Counted from the stretch's first letter, positions 20,536 to 29,341 are shown. The stretch is 40,956 nucleotides of DNA from Blautia sp. MSJ-19 (GCF_018918125.1 NZ_JAHLQA010000008.1:1-40956); one strand, 5' to 3'. The notes: generated by a model not told the origin, from the letters alone. Made by a program: numbers and translations.

Positions 20536-21417
20536 ATGATAAAAGAAGGAGTAAGCGGTTTTTGCATGGCGTTGGCAGACAGTGTTCCAGGAGTATCCGG
20601 AGGAACGATTGCATTTATTATGGGATTTTATGATCAGTTTATCGGATCGATCCACAATCTGGTATTTGGCAATATGAAAGAGAAGAAAGAGGCATTTCGG
20701 TATCTGATCAAACTGGGAATCGGCTGGGTCCTGGGAATGGGAATTGCAGCAGTTCTGCTGTCTTCATTATTTGAAAGTCATATTTATGTAGTAAGTTCCG
20801 TATTTATCGGGTTTATCGCAGGTTCAATTCCAGTGGTTGTACGAGAAGAATCAAAATCTTTCCGCAAACCGGAAAAGGGTTTTCTGTTTCTTTGTATCGG
20901 AATATTTTTGGTAGTGCTGATCACCTGGTTGAATGGTAAAATAGGAATGAGCTCAGTCAACCTTGGAAATATTTCTTTTCCACTGGCGGTAAAGCTTTTT
21001 CTCGTGGGTATGATCGCAATTTCAGCGATGTTCCTGCCGGGCATTTCGGGATCTACACTGTTACTGATCTTTGGAATGTATATTCCGGTACTTAATGGTG
21101 TGAAAAGTCTGTTATCTATGGATTTTTCCTGTTTCCCGGCACTCGTGATCTTTGGATGCGGAGTTATGACAGGAGCGGTAACTGTAGTAAAAGTCATTCA
21201 GGTCTGCCTGGAAAGATTTCGTATCCAGACGATGTATATGATTCTTGGAATGATGATCGGTTCCTTTTATGCGATCATCATGGGACCGACTACCCTGGAA
21301 ATTGCACAGCCTGCACTGAGCTTTCAGAACTTTAATGTCATTGCAGTGATCATCGGCCTTGGGCTGGTGCTCGGCATGCATATGCTGAAAGAATGGAGTG
21401 AGGGTTATGAACATTGA
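20536..21417 (+). CDS. DUF368 polyprenyl-phosphate transporter
   Basis: A 293-residue multipass membrane protein. I start at ATG 20536, 8 bp after GAGGAGG. The upstream extension to 20482 has no RBS and crosses the promoter. The signature MALADSVPGVSGGTIAFIMG and the second LPGISGSTLLLIFGMY form the inverted-repeat halves of DUF368. Family members (PopT) recycle undecaprenyl phosphate from the outer to inner leaflet. The downstream PAP2 phosphatase overlaps by 11 bp and makes the same lipid phosphate, supporting this role. Confidence 0.9.
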   Translation: MIKEGVSGFCMALADSVPGVSGGTIAFIMGFYDQFIGSIHNLVFGNMKEKKEAFRYLIKLGIGWVLGMGIAAVLLSSLFESHIYVVSSVFIGFIAGSIPVVVREESKSFRKPEKGFLFLCIGIFLVVLITWLNGKIGMSSVNLGNISFPLAVKLFLVGMIAISAMFLPGISGSTLLLIFGMYIPVLNGVKSLLSMDFSCFPALVIFGCGVMTGAVTVVKVIQVCLERFRIQTMYMILGMMIGSFYAIIMGPTTLEIAQPALSFQNFNVIAVIIGLGLVLGMHMLKEWSEGYEH

Positions 21418-22021
21418 ACTAAAGATTCTGGACTGGTTTCAGACACTGCACACACCGGTGCTGGACAAATTTATGGTATTTGTGACAAGCCTTGGAAATG
21501 CAGGAATTCTGTGGATTGTGTTGACGGTATTGTTTCTGACAATACCAAAAATGAGAAAAACAGGTGCAGTCATGGCGGCTGCCTTGATCATAGATGCATT
21601 GCTCTGCAATGTGGTGTTAAAAAATCTGGTGGCACGAACGAGACCTTATGATGTGAATACAGGAGTACAGCTTCTGGTGTCAAAACTTCATGATTATTCT
21701 TTTCCATCAGGACATACGGCAGCTTCTTTTGCTTCTGTGGCTGCATTGTATTTTGCCGGAGAAAAGAAGCTTTGGAAACCGACACTGGTGCTTGCCTGTC
21801 TGATCGCAATCTCGAGATTGTATCTGTATGTGCATTATCCGACGGATATTCTTGGTGGAGTGCTTCTTGGTCTTGTTGCCGGATATCTTGGATATAAGCT
21901 TGTGAGACTTCTGGAGAATAAAATCTCGGGAAGAAAGAACGGAGGCGAGCAGGATGAGCGTAGGAAATATAATGTTAATAGGACTCCTGTTGATGATTTT
22001 TCAGATCCCAGGAATCATTGA
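21407..22021 (+). CDS. PAP2 family phosphatase, probable undecaprenyl-pyrophosphatase
   Basis: A 204-residue membrane phosphatase. ATG 21407 has GGAG 8 bp upstream; GTG 21398 is an alternative. The three PAP2 motifs are KNLVARTRP, SFPSGHT (His103) and SRLYLYVHYPTD (His143 nucleophile). In this context it most likely dephosphorylates undecaprenyl pyrophosphate in the manner of BcrC. It starts within the DUF368 gene, so the two are translationally coupled. The charged C-terminal tail (~30 residues) overlaps another small frame. Confidence 0.9.
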   Translation: MNIELKILDWFQTLHTPVLDKFMVFVTSLGNAGILWIVLTVLFLTIPKMRKTGAVMAAALIIDALLCNVVLKNLVARTRPYDVNTGVQLLVSKLHDYSFPSGHTAASFASVAALYFAGEKKLWKPTLVLACLIAISRLYLYVHYPTDILGGVLLGLVAGYLGYKLVRLLENKISGRKNGGEQDERRKYNVNRTPVDDFSDPRNH

Positions 22022-22040
22022 TAACCATTATAATCAATAA
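21954..22040 (+). CDS. Putative 28-residue membrane peptide
   Basis: A short frame inside the end of the PAP2 gene, in another reading frame. Its ATG 21954 lies 8 bp after a perfect GGAGG (21941-21945). It encodes MSVGNIMLIGLLLMIFQIPG plus a short polar tail IIDNHYNQ, a single hydrophobic segment. Its TAA overlaps an ATG at 22040, and the next gene's RBS follows. Placement with its own RBS in a tight operon favours a real small membrane protein, but no homologue is known to me. Confidence 0.5.
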   Translation: MSVGNIMLIGLLLMIFQIPGIIDNHYNQ

Positions 22041-22072
22041 TGACAACCCGTAACGGAGGTGAGACTAAGATT

Positions 22073-23137
22073 ATGGCATGGGTGATCATACCGGCATATC
22101 AGCCGGAAAAAGATATGATTTCCATTGCAGAACAAATGTGGGAATGCGGATGCAGACTTATCGTTGTGGACGATGGAAGTGGAGAAGGATTTGATGAAAT
22201 ATTTGAAGCAGTCAGTGATATCTGTGTGATATTGAGACATCCGGAAAACAGAGGAAAAGGTGCTGCGATCAAAACAGCACTGGCCTATATAGAAGAAAAA
22301 AGAACATACAGAGATGTGATCGGAATCATGGATGCAGATGGTCAGCATTTACCGGAGGATATGATCCGGCTTCTGGAAGTAGCAGGGGATTCTGCAAAGA
22401 CAATGGTACTTGGTGTCCGAAGTGTAGGACAGAAGATGCCTTTACGTTCCAGACTGGGAAATGAGATTACGAGAAGTGTTTTTCAGCTGGTAAGTGGTGT
22501 GAGAGTATCTGACACGCAGACCGGACTTCGGGCATTTGGCACAGAACTGATTCCCCGGCTTCTTGAAATAGAAGGTGACCGGTATGAATATGAAATGAAT
22601 GTGCTTCTGACGATGGCACGGGAAAAGACGCATATTGAAGAGGTGAGGATTAAAACGATCTACAAAGATGATGACAACTCGACTTCGCACTTTCGCACGG
22701 TTCTTGATTCTCTGCGAATTTACAAAGATATCATTAAATTTACATTTTCATCCATGTCGAGTTTTGTGATCGACTATCTGTTGTTTGGTTTGTTTATGCT
22801 GATCTTTCCACATACAGTGATGTGGATTCTGGGAGGCAATATCCTCGCACGGATGGTGAGCAGTTATTATAATTACAGCATGAACTGTAAATATGTATTC
22901 AGGACAGAGAAGGCAGCACGGACGGCCGTAGATTATTTTCTTCTGGCAGGATTTATTCTGGTGATGAATAATGTAATCCTGGAAAGTTTTGTTCAGGTTC
23001 TTCGGATTCCGGTATATCCGGCAAAACTTCTGACAGAGTGTCTGCTGTTTCTGATCAGCTGGACCGTACAGAAACATATGATCTTTAAAAAAGACAGAAC
23101 ACCTGTGTTAGGAGTAAAGAAAGAAGCCGGATTATGA
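22073..23137 (+). CDS. Bifunctional glycosyltransferase family 2 / GtrA protein
   Basis: A 354-residue fusion. ATG 22073 follows GGAGGTGAG (22055-22063) and begins with the GT2 strand WVIIPAYQPE. Residues 1-~215 are a DPM1-like GT2 domain with VVDDGSG, the DADGQH metal site and RGKGAA. Residues ~225-345 are a GtrA domain with four membrane segments. GtrB/GtrA pairs load a sugar onto undecaprenyl phosphate and flip it for surface glycosylation. That fits the lipid-carrier genes upstream. It overlaps the next gene by 4 bp (ATGA). Confidence 0.9.
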   Translation: MAWVIIPAYQPEKDMISIAEQMWECGCRLIVVDDGSGEGFDEIFEAVSDICVILRHPENRGKGAAIKTALAYIEEKRTYRDVIGIMDADGQHLPEDMIRLLEVAGDSAKTMVLGVRSVGQKMPLRSRLGNEITRSVFQLVSGVRVSDTQTGLRAFGTELIPRLLEIEGDRYEYEMNVLLTMAREKTHIEEVRIKTIYKDDDNSTSHFRTVLDSLRIYKDIIKFTFSSMSSFVIDYLLFGLFMLIFPHTVMWILGGNILARMVSSYYNYSMNCKYVFRTEKAARTAVDYFLLAGFILVMNNVILESFVQVLRIPVYPAKLLTECLLFLISWTVQKHMIFKKDRTPVLGVKKEAGL

Positions 23138-24165
23138 AAAGAAAGTTTATAGTTTTGGGTGCAGATATTCTGGCAGCGGCATTCATACTTCTGGCAGTGT
23201 GGATCATTAATTATAAAATACCTCAGAAAGGAACACAGGCAGTACCTCTTCAAAAGATTACGGAGGTACAGAAAAATGTAAATCTGAGCAGTGATACTTC
23301 GGGAAGTTCTCTGCAGCGGACAGACGTGGTAATGTCTGAAGAAGACTGGCATCAGAAATTTGCTGATAAATTTACAGACAAAGTTGTGGCAACGGATACT
23401 TCCTATACCAGTCCGAATCTTTCTGTGAACCTGACGTTCAACAGCTATGATACAGGGAAACTGGACAAATCCAATGGAGGAAAACATGAGAAATACGGGA
23501 CTGCTATTTCTTATGTGCTGGCAGATATCTATGTAGGTGATATTACCTGTCTGCAGACGGCATTTGCACAGGATACTTATGGAGTAGGATACGAAGAAAA
23601 ACTGACGGATATGTCAACAAGGATGAAATCAATTCTGGCAGTAAATGGTGATTCTTACAGCAATAACCGCCATAAGGACAACGGGACGATTATCCGAAAT
23701 GGAGTGATCTATCGGAGTATGCAGTCAGATGCAGAAACCTGTGTTCTGAACTGGGATGGGACGATGAATATTTATCCACCGAAGCAGATAGATGTACAGC
23801 AGCTGATTAAACAGGGCGCTTATCAGAGCTGGATCTTCGGACCGAGTCTTCTTGATGAAAATGGAAAGGCAAAGAAAACTTTTTATACATGGGATTATAT
23901 AAGACAGTCACATCCGAGAACAGCGATTGGTTATTATGAACCGGGGCACTATTGTCTGCTTCTGGTTGATGGCAGACAACCTTCTTCCCGAGGAATGTTT
24001 CCTTCGGAAATGGCACAGCTTTTTGAACAGCTTGGATGTAAAGCTGCTTATAATCTGGACGGGGGACATTGTTCCTTTATGACATACAAAGCTCAGGTAG
24101 TGAATCATCCCTACAAACCGGAACACCAGGTTTCAGACGGGATCTTTATAACGGAGGGATTATGA
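23134..24165 (+). CDS. Phosphodiester glycosidase family protein, membrane-anchored
   Basis: A 343-residue protein. A hydrophobic anchor at ~7-27 is followed by a Ser/Thr-rich linker. The C-terminal domain (~110-340) has ILAVNGDSYSNN and AYNLDGGHCSFMTY, typical of the NAGPA/phosphodiester glycosidase family (GlcNAc-1-phosphodiester alpha-N-acetylglucosaminidase-like). It acts outside the cell, probably on a glycosyl-phosphate in wall polymers or glycans. Coupling by ATGA to the glycosyltransferase suggests it edits the polymer that enzyme builds (inference). Confidence 0.88.
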   Translation: MKRKFIVLGADILAAAFILLAVWIINYKIPQKGTQAVPLQKITEVQKNVNLSSDTSGSSLQRTDVVMSEEDWHQKFADKFTDKVVATDTSYTSPNLSVNLTFNSYDTGKLDKSNGGKHEKYGTAISYVLADIYVGDITCLQTAFAQDTYGVGYEEKLTDMSTRMKSILAVNGDSYSNNRHKDNGTIIRNGVIYRSMQSDAETCVLNWDGTMNIYPPKQIDVQQLIKQGAYQSWIFGPSLLDENGKAKKTFYTWDYIRQSHPRTAIGYYEPGHYCLLLVDGRQPSSRGMFPSEMAQLFEQLGCKAAYNLDGGHCSFMTYKAQVVNHPYKPEHQVSDGIFITEGL

Positions 24166-24434
24166 TGGTACAGATGAAAACAGTTTTATTTCATATCGCA
24201 GTAATCTGTGGATTTGTGTGTGCAGTAGCAAAAATTCTTGACTGGTATAATCCGTATATGGATTTTGGAGGTCATCTTGCGTGGGCAGGTATGACGGGAT
24301 GTGTTGCTGTTTTTCTGTTTGGAGTACTGAGTATCTCGGGAATCATCCAGAGGGATTTGGAGATGAAGCGAACCTGTCATAGGAACGGGATGCATCATCA
24401 CCATATGAAAACACATTATCATCAGGTCGTATGA
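24165..24434 (+). CDS. Small two-helix membrane protein with histidine-rich tail
   Basis: An 89-residue protein. ATG 24165 overlaps the previous stop (TGATG) and lies 6 bp after GGAGGG. ATG 24162 is also possible. Two membrane helices at ~7-24 and ~38-60 are followed by a basic, His-rich tail MHHHHMKTHYHQ. I recognise no family. The tail could bind metal in the cytoplasm. It is last in the DUF368-GT operon before a 55-bp gap. Confidence 0.7.
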   Translation: MVQMKTVLFHIAVICGFVCAVAKILDWYNPYMDFGGHLAWAGMTGCVAVFLFGVLSISGIIQRDLEMKRTCHRNGMHHHHMKTHYHQVV

Positions 24435-24489
24435 GTTTCTGGTAGATTTTATTCTCTTTTAGGTATAAAATGTGTATGGAGGTAACGAC

Positions 24490-24765
24490 ATGCACAAGAT
24501 CAGAGAATCCATCTGTTTTTATGGACGAGTTCAGGGTGTCGGATTTCGCTATAAACTGAGATATCTGGCTGAGAAATACAGCGTGACCGGCTGGGCGAGG
24601 AATGAATATGACGGATCGGTTTCGACAGAACTGCAGGGGCTGGAAGAAGATATTGACAAGATTCTGCAGGCACTTTACAATGACCGTTATATAGAGATTG
24701 ACGATATCCGAAGACGCAGGATTCCGGCAGATGTGGAAGAACGAGGATTTGGAGTCAGATACTAA
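24490..24765 (+). CDS. Acylphosphatase
   Basis: A 91-residue acylphosphatase that hydrolyses the carboxyl-phosphate bond of acyl phosphates. The signature RVQGVGFRY carries the catalytic Arg, and GWARNEYDGSV carries the catalytic Asn. Normal length for AcyP. ATG 24490 follows TGGAGG (24477-24482). Cytoplasmic. Confidence 0.93.
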   Translation: MHKIRESICFYGRVQGVGFRYKLRYLAEKYSVTGWARNEYDGSVSTELQGLEEDIDKILQALYNDRYIEIDDIRRRRIPADVEERGFGVRY

Positions 24766-24779
24766 AGGAGGACGTACGG

Positions 24780-25040
24780 GTGGACGAATTATACCAGGCA
24801 ATTGAGGCAAAAATCAAGGCAGCAGGATATCCGAGAGAGATTTCCGGACAGGCTGTTTATGAAGACATCTGTGACCAGATTGAAGGCAAAGAAAACGGCA
24901 GTTATGTATTGCTGTCCAAGTTTGAAGATGATGTGATTTTTGAATATCACATTACGATCATGGATCATGAATTTAATCTCGGAATTCTTACGATGAGACT
25001 TCCGGAGGGCATATACGCAGCGAACTTTGATGAAGATTAG
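24780..25040 (+). CDS. Conserved hypothetical protein
   Basis: An 86-residue acidic protein starting at GTG 24780, 7 bp after AAAGGAGGA. No domain recognised. It has an amphipathic N-terminal helix (MDELYQAIEAKIKAAGYPRE) and a beta-rich C-terminal half. Co-transcribed with acylphosphatase (14-bp gap), followed by a terminator. Function unknown. Confidence 0.7.
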   Translation: MDELYQAIEAKIKAAGYPREISGQAVYEDICDQIEGKENGSYVLLSKFEDDVIFEYHITIMDHEFNLGILTMRLPEGIYAANFDED

Positions 25041-25085
25041 GGGTTACTGTTTAACGATGATATTCCGTGAACAGTAAAACGAACT

Positions 25086-25110
25086 GAGCGGGTGAAAACC
25101 TGCTCTTTTT
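25086..25110 (+). terminator. Terminator after the acylphosphatase genes
   Basis: GAGCGGGT (25086-25093), loop GAAA, ACCTGCTC (25098-25105), then T5. One G-U pair. Confidence 0.85.
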
Positions 25111-25172
25111 AATAAAATGAGAGAGTTTATCTCTGTAAATCTAAATGTCAAAAATATATAGGGGGGATTCAT

Positions 25173-26039
25173 ATGTGGATCTTATTTGCAATAGGGTCTT
25201 CTTTTTTTGCAGGAATTACCGCAATTCTTGCAAAATGCGGAATTCAGAAAACAGATTCTGATGTGGCAACGGCGGTCAGGACGATTGTAGTTCTTTTATT
25301 TTCCTGGCTGATGGTGCTTGTGACAGGAACATTGTCCGGAATAAAGGACATAAGTGGAAACACACTTTTGTTTCTGATATTGTCGGGTATGGCAACCGGG
25401 GCATCCTGGCTCTGCTATTTTCATGCATTGCAGAAAGGGGATATCAATAAGGTTGTACCGATTGATAAATCGAGCACGATTCTGACCATCCTTCTGGCAT
25501 TGATTTTTTTACATGAGGGATTATCCTGGGCAAAAGCAGGTTGTGTCTGTCTGATCGGAATCGGAACCATGATGATGATTACCAGAAAAGAAGAGACAAA
25601 AAATAATGTTCAGAAAGACGGGAGCTGGCTGATCTATGCAGTCTTATCGGCTGTGTTTGCAAGTCTGACGGCAATCCTTGGAAAGATAGGTATTTCCGGA
25701 ATTGATTCCAATCTGGGAACGGCAATCCGTACTACGGTCGTGCTGGTCATGGCATGGCTGATGGTATTTATGAAAGGAAAGCAGCACGAGGTAAAAGAAA
25801 TTGAGAAAAAAGAGCTGCTGTTTATCGGTCTTTCCGGAATTGCAACCGGAGCATCCTGGCTCTGCTATTACAGGGCATTGCAGGAAGGGCCGGCGAGTGT
25901 AGTCGTTCCGATTGACAAGCTGAGCATTCTTGTCACGATTGCTTTCTCCTGGATCGTATTCCATGAGAAGTTGACACGGAAATCGGCTGTTGGAGTGGTA
26001 CTGATCACATTGGGTACTGTGATCATGACAATGGTATAA
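25173..26039 (+). CDS. EamA family (DMT) transporter
   Basis: A 288-residue permease with ten membrane segments made of two EamA repeats. The halves are strikingly similar: TGASWLCYFHALQKG with VVPIDK (first) and TGASWLCYYRALQEG with VVPIDK (second). RBS AGGGGGG precedes ATG 25173. EamA proteins export metabolites or amino acids. The substrate is unknown. Stands alone between two terminators or gaps. Confidence 0.88.
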   Translation: MWILFAIGSSFFAGITAILAKCGIQKTDSDVATAVRTIVVLLFSWLMVLVTGTLSGIKDISGNTLLFLILSGMATGASWLCYFHALQKGDINKVVPIDKSSTILTILLALIFLHEGLSWAKAGCVCLIGIGTMMMITRKEETKNNVQKDGSWLIYAVLSAVFASLTAILGKIGISGIDSNLGTAIRTTVVLVMAWLMVFMKGKQHEVKEIEKKELLFIGLSGIATGASWLCYYRALQEGPASVVVPIDKLSILVTIAFSWIVFHEKLTRKSAVGVVLITLGTVIMTMV

Positions 26040-26099
26040 CAGGCAGGGAGTAACAAGAACATCTGTGCAGGAAAGGATAATTAAAAAGGGTTTCCGAAC

Positions 26100-26129
26100 T
26101 TGTAAAGTCCCGTCCTGACATGATATTAT
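26100..26129 (+). promoter_or_regulatory. Candidate promoter of the AAA/DUF1703 gene
   Basis: TTGTAA (26100-26105) and TATTAT (26124-26129) with an 18-bp spacer. RBS AGGGAG is at 26139-26144. Confidence 0.45.
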
Positions 26130-26152
26130 CATAACAGAAGGGAGTGAAAAAT

Positions 26153-27826
26153 ATGGCGAATTTGAATATTCCGGTAGGTATTTCCGATTTTGAAAAAATC
26201 AGAAAAAATGGATTTTACTATGTTGATAAAAGCAGTTTAATTGCTGAAATACTTAAAGATGAACCAACAGAGGTTACGCTGATCACACGCCCACGACGTT
26301 TTGGAAAAACACTTGGAATGAGTATGCTAAGAAGTTTTTTTGATATCAGAAAAGACAGTAAAGAATTATTTGAGGGTCTGGAAATATCAGAAGATGCTTC
26401 ACTGTGCAGAGAATGGATGAATCAGTGGCCAACGATTTTTTTTACTCTTAAAGATATTGATGGATTGGATTTTGATGAAGCGTATGGACAACTTGCTGCA
26501 CAGATATCGAATCTGTTTAAAGAATACACATATCTGCTTGATTCAGAAGACGTTGATATAGATGATAAGGAAATTTTTCTTGCTCTCAAAGCAGGAAAAG
26601 CAGATAAAATTCAGATAAGCAGATCGTTGAATACGTTGATGCGGATGTTGCAGCAGTATTATAAAAAACCAGTGATTTTACTATTGGATGAATACGATGT
26701 ACCAATTGCCAAGGCAAGCAGTCATGGGTATTATGCACAGATGCTTAATCTTATTAAGATTATGATGAGCACTGCGTTTAAAGACAATAATTCACTCCGG
26801 TTTGCAGTAATTACAGGATGTCTGAAAATTGCCAAGGAAAGTATTTTTACAGGGACAAATAATCTGGTTTCGGACACAATCACGGACTCGCGTCTGAATG
26901 AGTGCTTCGGTTTTACACAGAAAGAGGTAGATAAACTTTTAATTGCAGCTGATGCACAGAGACTAGCGGACAAAATAAAAGAATGGTATGACGGATATCA
27001 GTTTGGCGATTTTGATGTTTATTGTCCCTGGGATGTTATGAATTATCTGTATGATTTAAAAAGAAATCCAATGGCAAAACCTGCAAGCTATTGGAGAAAT
27101 ACCAGTGACAATGCAATTATTCGGTCGTTTATCGAATATGCAGGAAACAGTATCACAAAGAAGCTGGAAATTCTGCTTTCCGGTGGATATATTTTGCAGC
27201 AGATTGATGAGAATCTTACGTATGATTATTTGCATTCTTCAGAGGACAATCTTTGGAGCGTTCTGTATGTGACCGGATATCTGACGAAGATCAGGAATGT
27301 GGAGCTGGAAAAATCCTTACCGGAAAATATGCTGGCACTCCAGATTCCGAATGCTGAAATCAGAGAAATTTTTGAAACAACAGTTGTGAAGTGGTTTGAT
27401 GACAGTGCAAAGACATGGAACAGAAGAGAATTATTTGCAGCAGTATGGGCTGAGAACAGTGAAAACCTTACCGAAGAAATGAATAAACTGCTTCGAAAAA
27501 CAATCAGTTACCATGATTACAGAGAAGACTTTTATCATGCTTTTCTTGCCGGGATTTTTGCTGGTGCGGGATACATTGTAGAATCAAATAAAGAACATGG
27601 AGAAGGCAGAAGTGATGTAGTCGTGTATGATTCAGTCAATAGCCGGGTGGCAGTTTTTGAGGCCAAATATGCTGTTTCAATGGACGAAATGGGACAAAAG
27701 TGTGATGAGGCATTACATCAGATTGATGAAAGAATGTATGCAAAAGAATTTGAAGATGAGTATGACCATATCCTGTGTTATGGAATCTCTTTTTTCAAAA
27801 AACGGTGTCTCATCAGAATTAAATAA
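26153..27826 (+). CDS. AAA-ATPase-like protein with PD-(D/E)XK nuclease domain (DUF1703)
   Basis: A 557-residue protein of the AAA-ATPase_like/PDDEXK_9 family. ATG 26153 is 8 bp after AGGGAG, and GTG 26144 is an alternative. The N terminus PVGISDFEKIR...YYVDKSSLI is diagnostic. Walker A is RPRRFGKT (Lys52, Thr53), Walker B LLLDEYD (Asp179, Glu180). The nuclease-like core near the C terminus has FEAKYA (Glu503, Lys505). These are abundant, variable accessory genes in gut anaerobes, with no settled function. Cytoplasmic and solitary. Confidence 0.9.
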   Translation: MANLNIPVGISDFEKIRKNGFYYVDKSSLIAEILKDEPTEVTLITRPRRFGKTLGMSMLRSFFDIRKDSKELFEGLEISEDASLCREWMNQWPTIFFTLKDIDGLDFDEAYGQLAAQISNLFKEYTYLLDSEDVDIDDKEIFLALKAGKADKIQISRSLNTLMRMLQQYYKKPVILLLDEYDVPIAKASSHGYYAQMLNLIKIMMSTAFKDNNSLRFAVITGCLKIAKESIFTGTNNLVSDTITDSRLNECFGFTQKEVDKLLIAADAQRLADKIKEWYDGYQFGDFDVYCPWDVMNYLYDLKRNPMAKPASYWRNTSDNAIIRSFIEYAGNSITKKLEILLSGGYILQQIDENLTYDYLHSSEDNLWSVLYVTGYLTKIRNVELEKSLPENMLALQIPNAEIREIFETTVVKWFDDSAKTWNRRELFAAVWAENSENLTEEMNKLLRKTISYHDYREDFYHAFLAGIFAGAGYIVESNKEHGEGRSDVVVYDSVNSRVAVFEAKYAVSMDEMGQKCDEALHQIDERMYAKEFEDEYDHILCYGISFFKKRCLIRIK

Positions 27827-27922
27827 AAGTTTATGACATTATAAAAAAATGGAAGTATCGTTTACAGTTCGGAAATGATAAAATGAAGAAAAGAATAGTG
27901 AACAAATGAACAGGAGAAAAAT

Positions 27923-28465
27923 ATGGGACATTTTTATTTTGTAAGACACGGTCAGACTGTCTGGAACGTAGCAAATAAAATTTGCGGGGCAACAGATATA
28001 GAACTGACAGAGAAGGGACATCAACAGGCCATCGAGACAGGACATGAGATCCTGCGTCAGGGAATCAGGGCAGATGAGATTCTGTATTCTCCGTTGATGC
28101 GTGCGGCAGATACCGCGAAACATATTTCTGAGATTACGGGGATTCCAGCACGGGTAGAGCCAAGACTGATTGAACAGAATTTTGGAAAATACGAATCCAC
28201 GGAGCGTAACGGAGAAGAATTTCAGCTGGCAAAACAGCAGTTTGCCAACAGATATGAAGGTGGAGAATCCATGCTCCATCTGGCACAGAGAATCTACAAT
28301 TTACTTGATGAGATCAAGGCAGAATCCGATCATAAGACCTATATTCTTGTGGCTCATAACGGAATCTCCAGAGTGATCCAGTCCTACTTCTACGAAATGA
28401 CGAACGAAGAATATGCCACATTTGGAGTGAAAAACTGCGAAGTCAGAAGATTCGATTTTGAATAA
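27923..28465 (+). CDS. Histidine phosphatase (phosphoglycerate mutase-like)
   Basis: A 180-residue protein: YFVRHGQT with phospho-His9, ELTEKGHQQA, and second His145 in VAHNGIS. Size and motifs match small GpmB/CobC-type phosphatases. The substrate is not determined. RBS CAGGAG precedes ATG 27923. A terminator lies 10 bp after the stop. Confidence 0.9.
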   Translation: MGHFYFVRHGQTVWNVANKICGATDIELTEKGHQQAIETGHEILRQGIRADEILYSPLMRAADTAKHISEITGIPARVEPRLIEQNFGKYESTERNGEEFQLAKQQFANRYEGGESMLHLAQRIYNLLDEIKAESDHKTYILVAHNGISRVIQSYFYEMTNEEYATFGVKNCEVRRFDFE

Positions 28466-28474
28466 TGCAGGAAT

Positions 28475-28516
28475 AGCTGCTACAGCGCTGAAAAGTCAGT
28501 GATGTAGCAGCTTTTT
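28475..28516 (+). terminator. Terminator between convergent genes
   Basis: AGCTGCTACA (28475-28484) and TGTAGCAGCT (28503-28512) form a 10-bp stem with an inner CTGA/TCAG stem, then T5. The minus-strand GntR gene ends 2 bp further on, so its mRNA 3' end also passes through this hairpin, but the minus side lacks a good T run. Confidence 0.8.
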
Positions 28517-28517
28517 C

Positions 28518-29225
28518 TTATTCTTCCTCAAGAGTTACAATATTTAAAGTCAAATTGGTTTCCATCAATACAATATGTTTTTTCATTTCACGTTCTGCTT
28601 TGGCTGAATCTTTTGCAACAATAGCCTTTAATATTTTTTCATGAGGTCCGATAGTATCTTTTACATTCTGTTTGATAGAGAAAGTATTATTTCTGAAATC
28701 TTTTAATCCTAAATTAAGTCTCTCCATGACATCAATCATCAGGTTATTTCCACATCTTTTAAGGATTTCTGAGTGGAATTTTTCATCAATGACAGCAAGA
28801 TTATGAGCATCATTTCTTTTAGCGGCATCGCAAAATTCGTGATGGATAGCGTTAAGACAGGCAATACCCTCGTCATCGATTTTTTCGGCAGTCATTTTGG
28901 CAGCAACTGGTTCGATAGCATACCGCATCTCAAAAGCACTTCTAAGATCATTCTCATTAGCAACAAGCCAGTTTATAGCAGGAGAAGGTTTTTCGGATTT
29001 CTTTTCTGCGACAAAAGCGCCTTTTCCTGTTTTTAACTCAACGATTCCTTTGGCCTGCAGGAAACGAAATGCCTCTCGGACAGTTCCTCGGCTGACATTC
29101 AGATTTGTGCAAAGTTCTTTTTCGGTAGGCAGTTTTGTGCCAGGTTGTAACTGTTCATCTTTGATTAAATCTTTGATTCGTTCTTCTACCTGATGAACAA
29201 GAGGTACACGTTTAATTGGTTCCAT
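28518..29225 (-). CDS. FadR-type GntR transcriptional regulator (FCD domain)
   Basis: A 235-residue regulator. The winged helix is ~8-75, with PTEKELCTNLNVSRGTVREA and the FLQAKGIVELKTGKGAFV wing. The FCD ligand domain is ~95-225 (RYAIEPVAAKM; metal-type His/Asp residues in DEKFHSEI and HEKILKAI). FCD regulators usually repress sugar-acid or carboxylate genes and release on binding the substrate. It is divergent from the lyase-TRAP operon, and TTGTAGGA-type sites lie at both promoters, so I infer it represses that operon and controls itself. Confidence 0.92.
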   Translation of the reverse strand: MEPIKRVPLVHQVEERIKDLIKDEQLQPGTKLPTEKELCTNLNVSRGTVREAFRFLQAKGIVELKTGKGAFVAEKKSEKPSPAINWLVANENDLRSAFEMRYAIEPVAAKMTAEKIDDEGIACLNAIHHEFCDAAKRNDAHNLAVIDEKFHSEILKRCGNNLMIDVMERLNLGLKDFRNNTFSIKQNVKDTIGPHEKILKAIVAKDSAKAEREMKKHIVLMETNLTLNIVTLEEE

Positions 29226-29288
29226 ACGTATGGCCCCCTTCCTTATTGCAATTTTGGGTGAAACGAATTATAAAATATAGTTTTATTT

Positions 29289-29317
29289 ATCATATTTGAT
29301 AATAAAAAATATGTCAA
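29289..29317 (-). promoter_or_regulatory. Promoter of the GntR gene
   Basis: On the minus strand TTGACA (29317-29312) and TATGAT (29294-29289) are 17 bp apart, a near-consensus promoter. Confidence 0.75.
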
Positions 29318-29321
29318 GCAT

Positions 29322-29341
29322 ATTGTAGGACATTATACAAT
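29322..29341. promoter_or_regulatory. Operator candidate O1 (GntR/FCD)
   Basis: ATTGTA-N8-TACAAT, a 20-bp dyad containing TTGTAGGA, 5 bp upstream of the GntR gene's -35. Confidence 0.6.
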
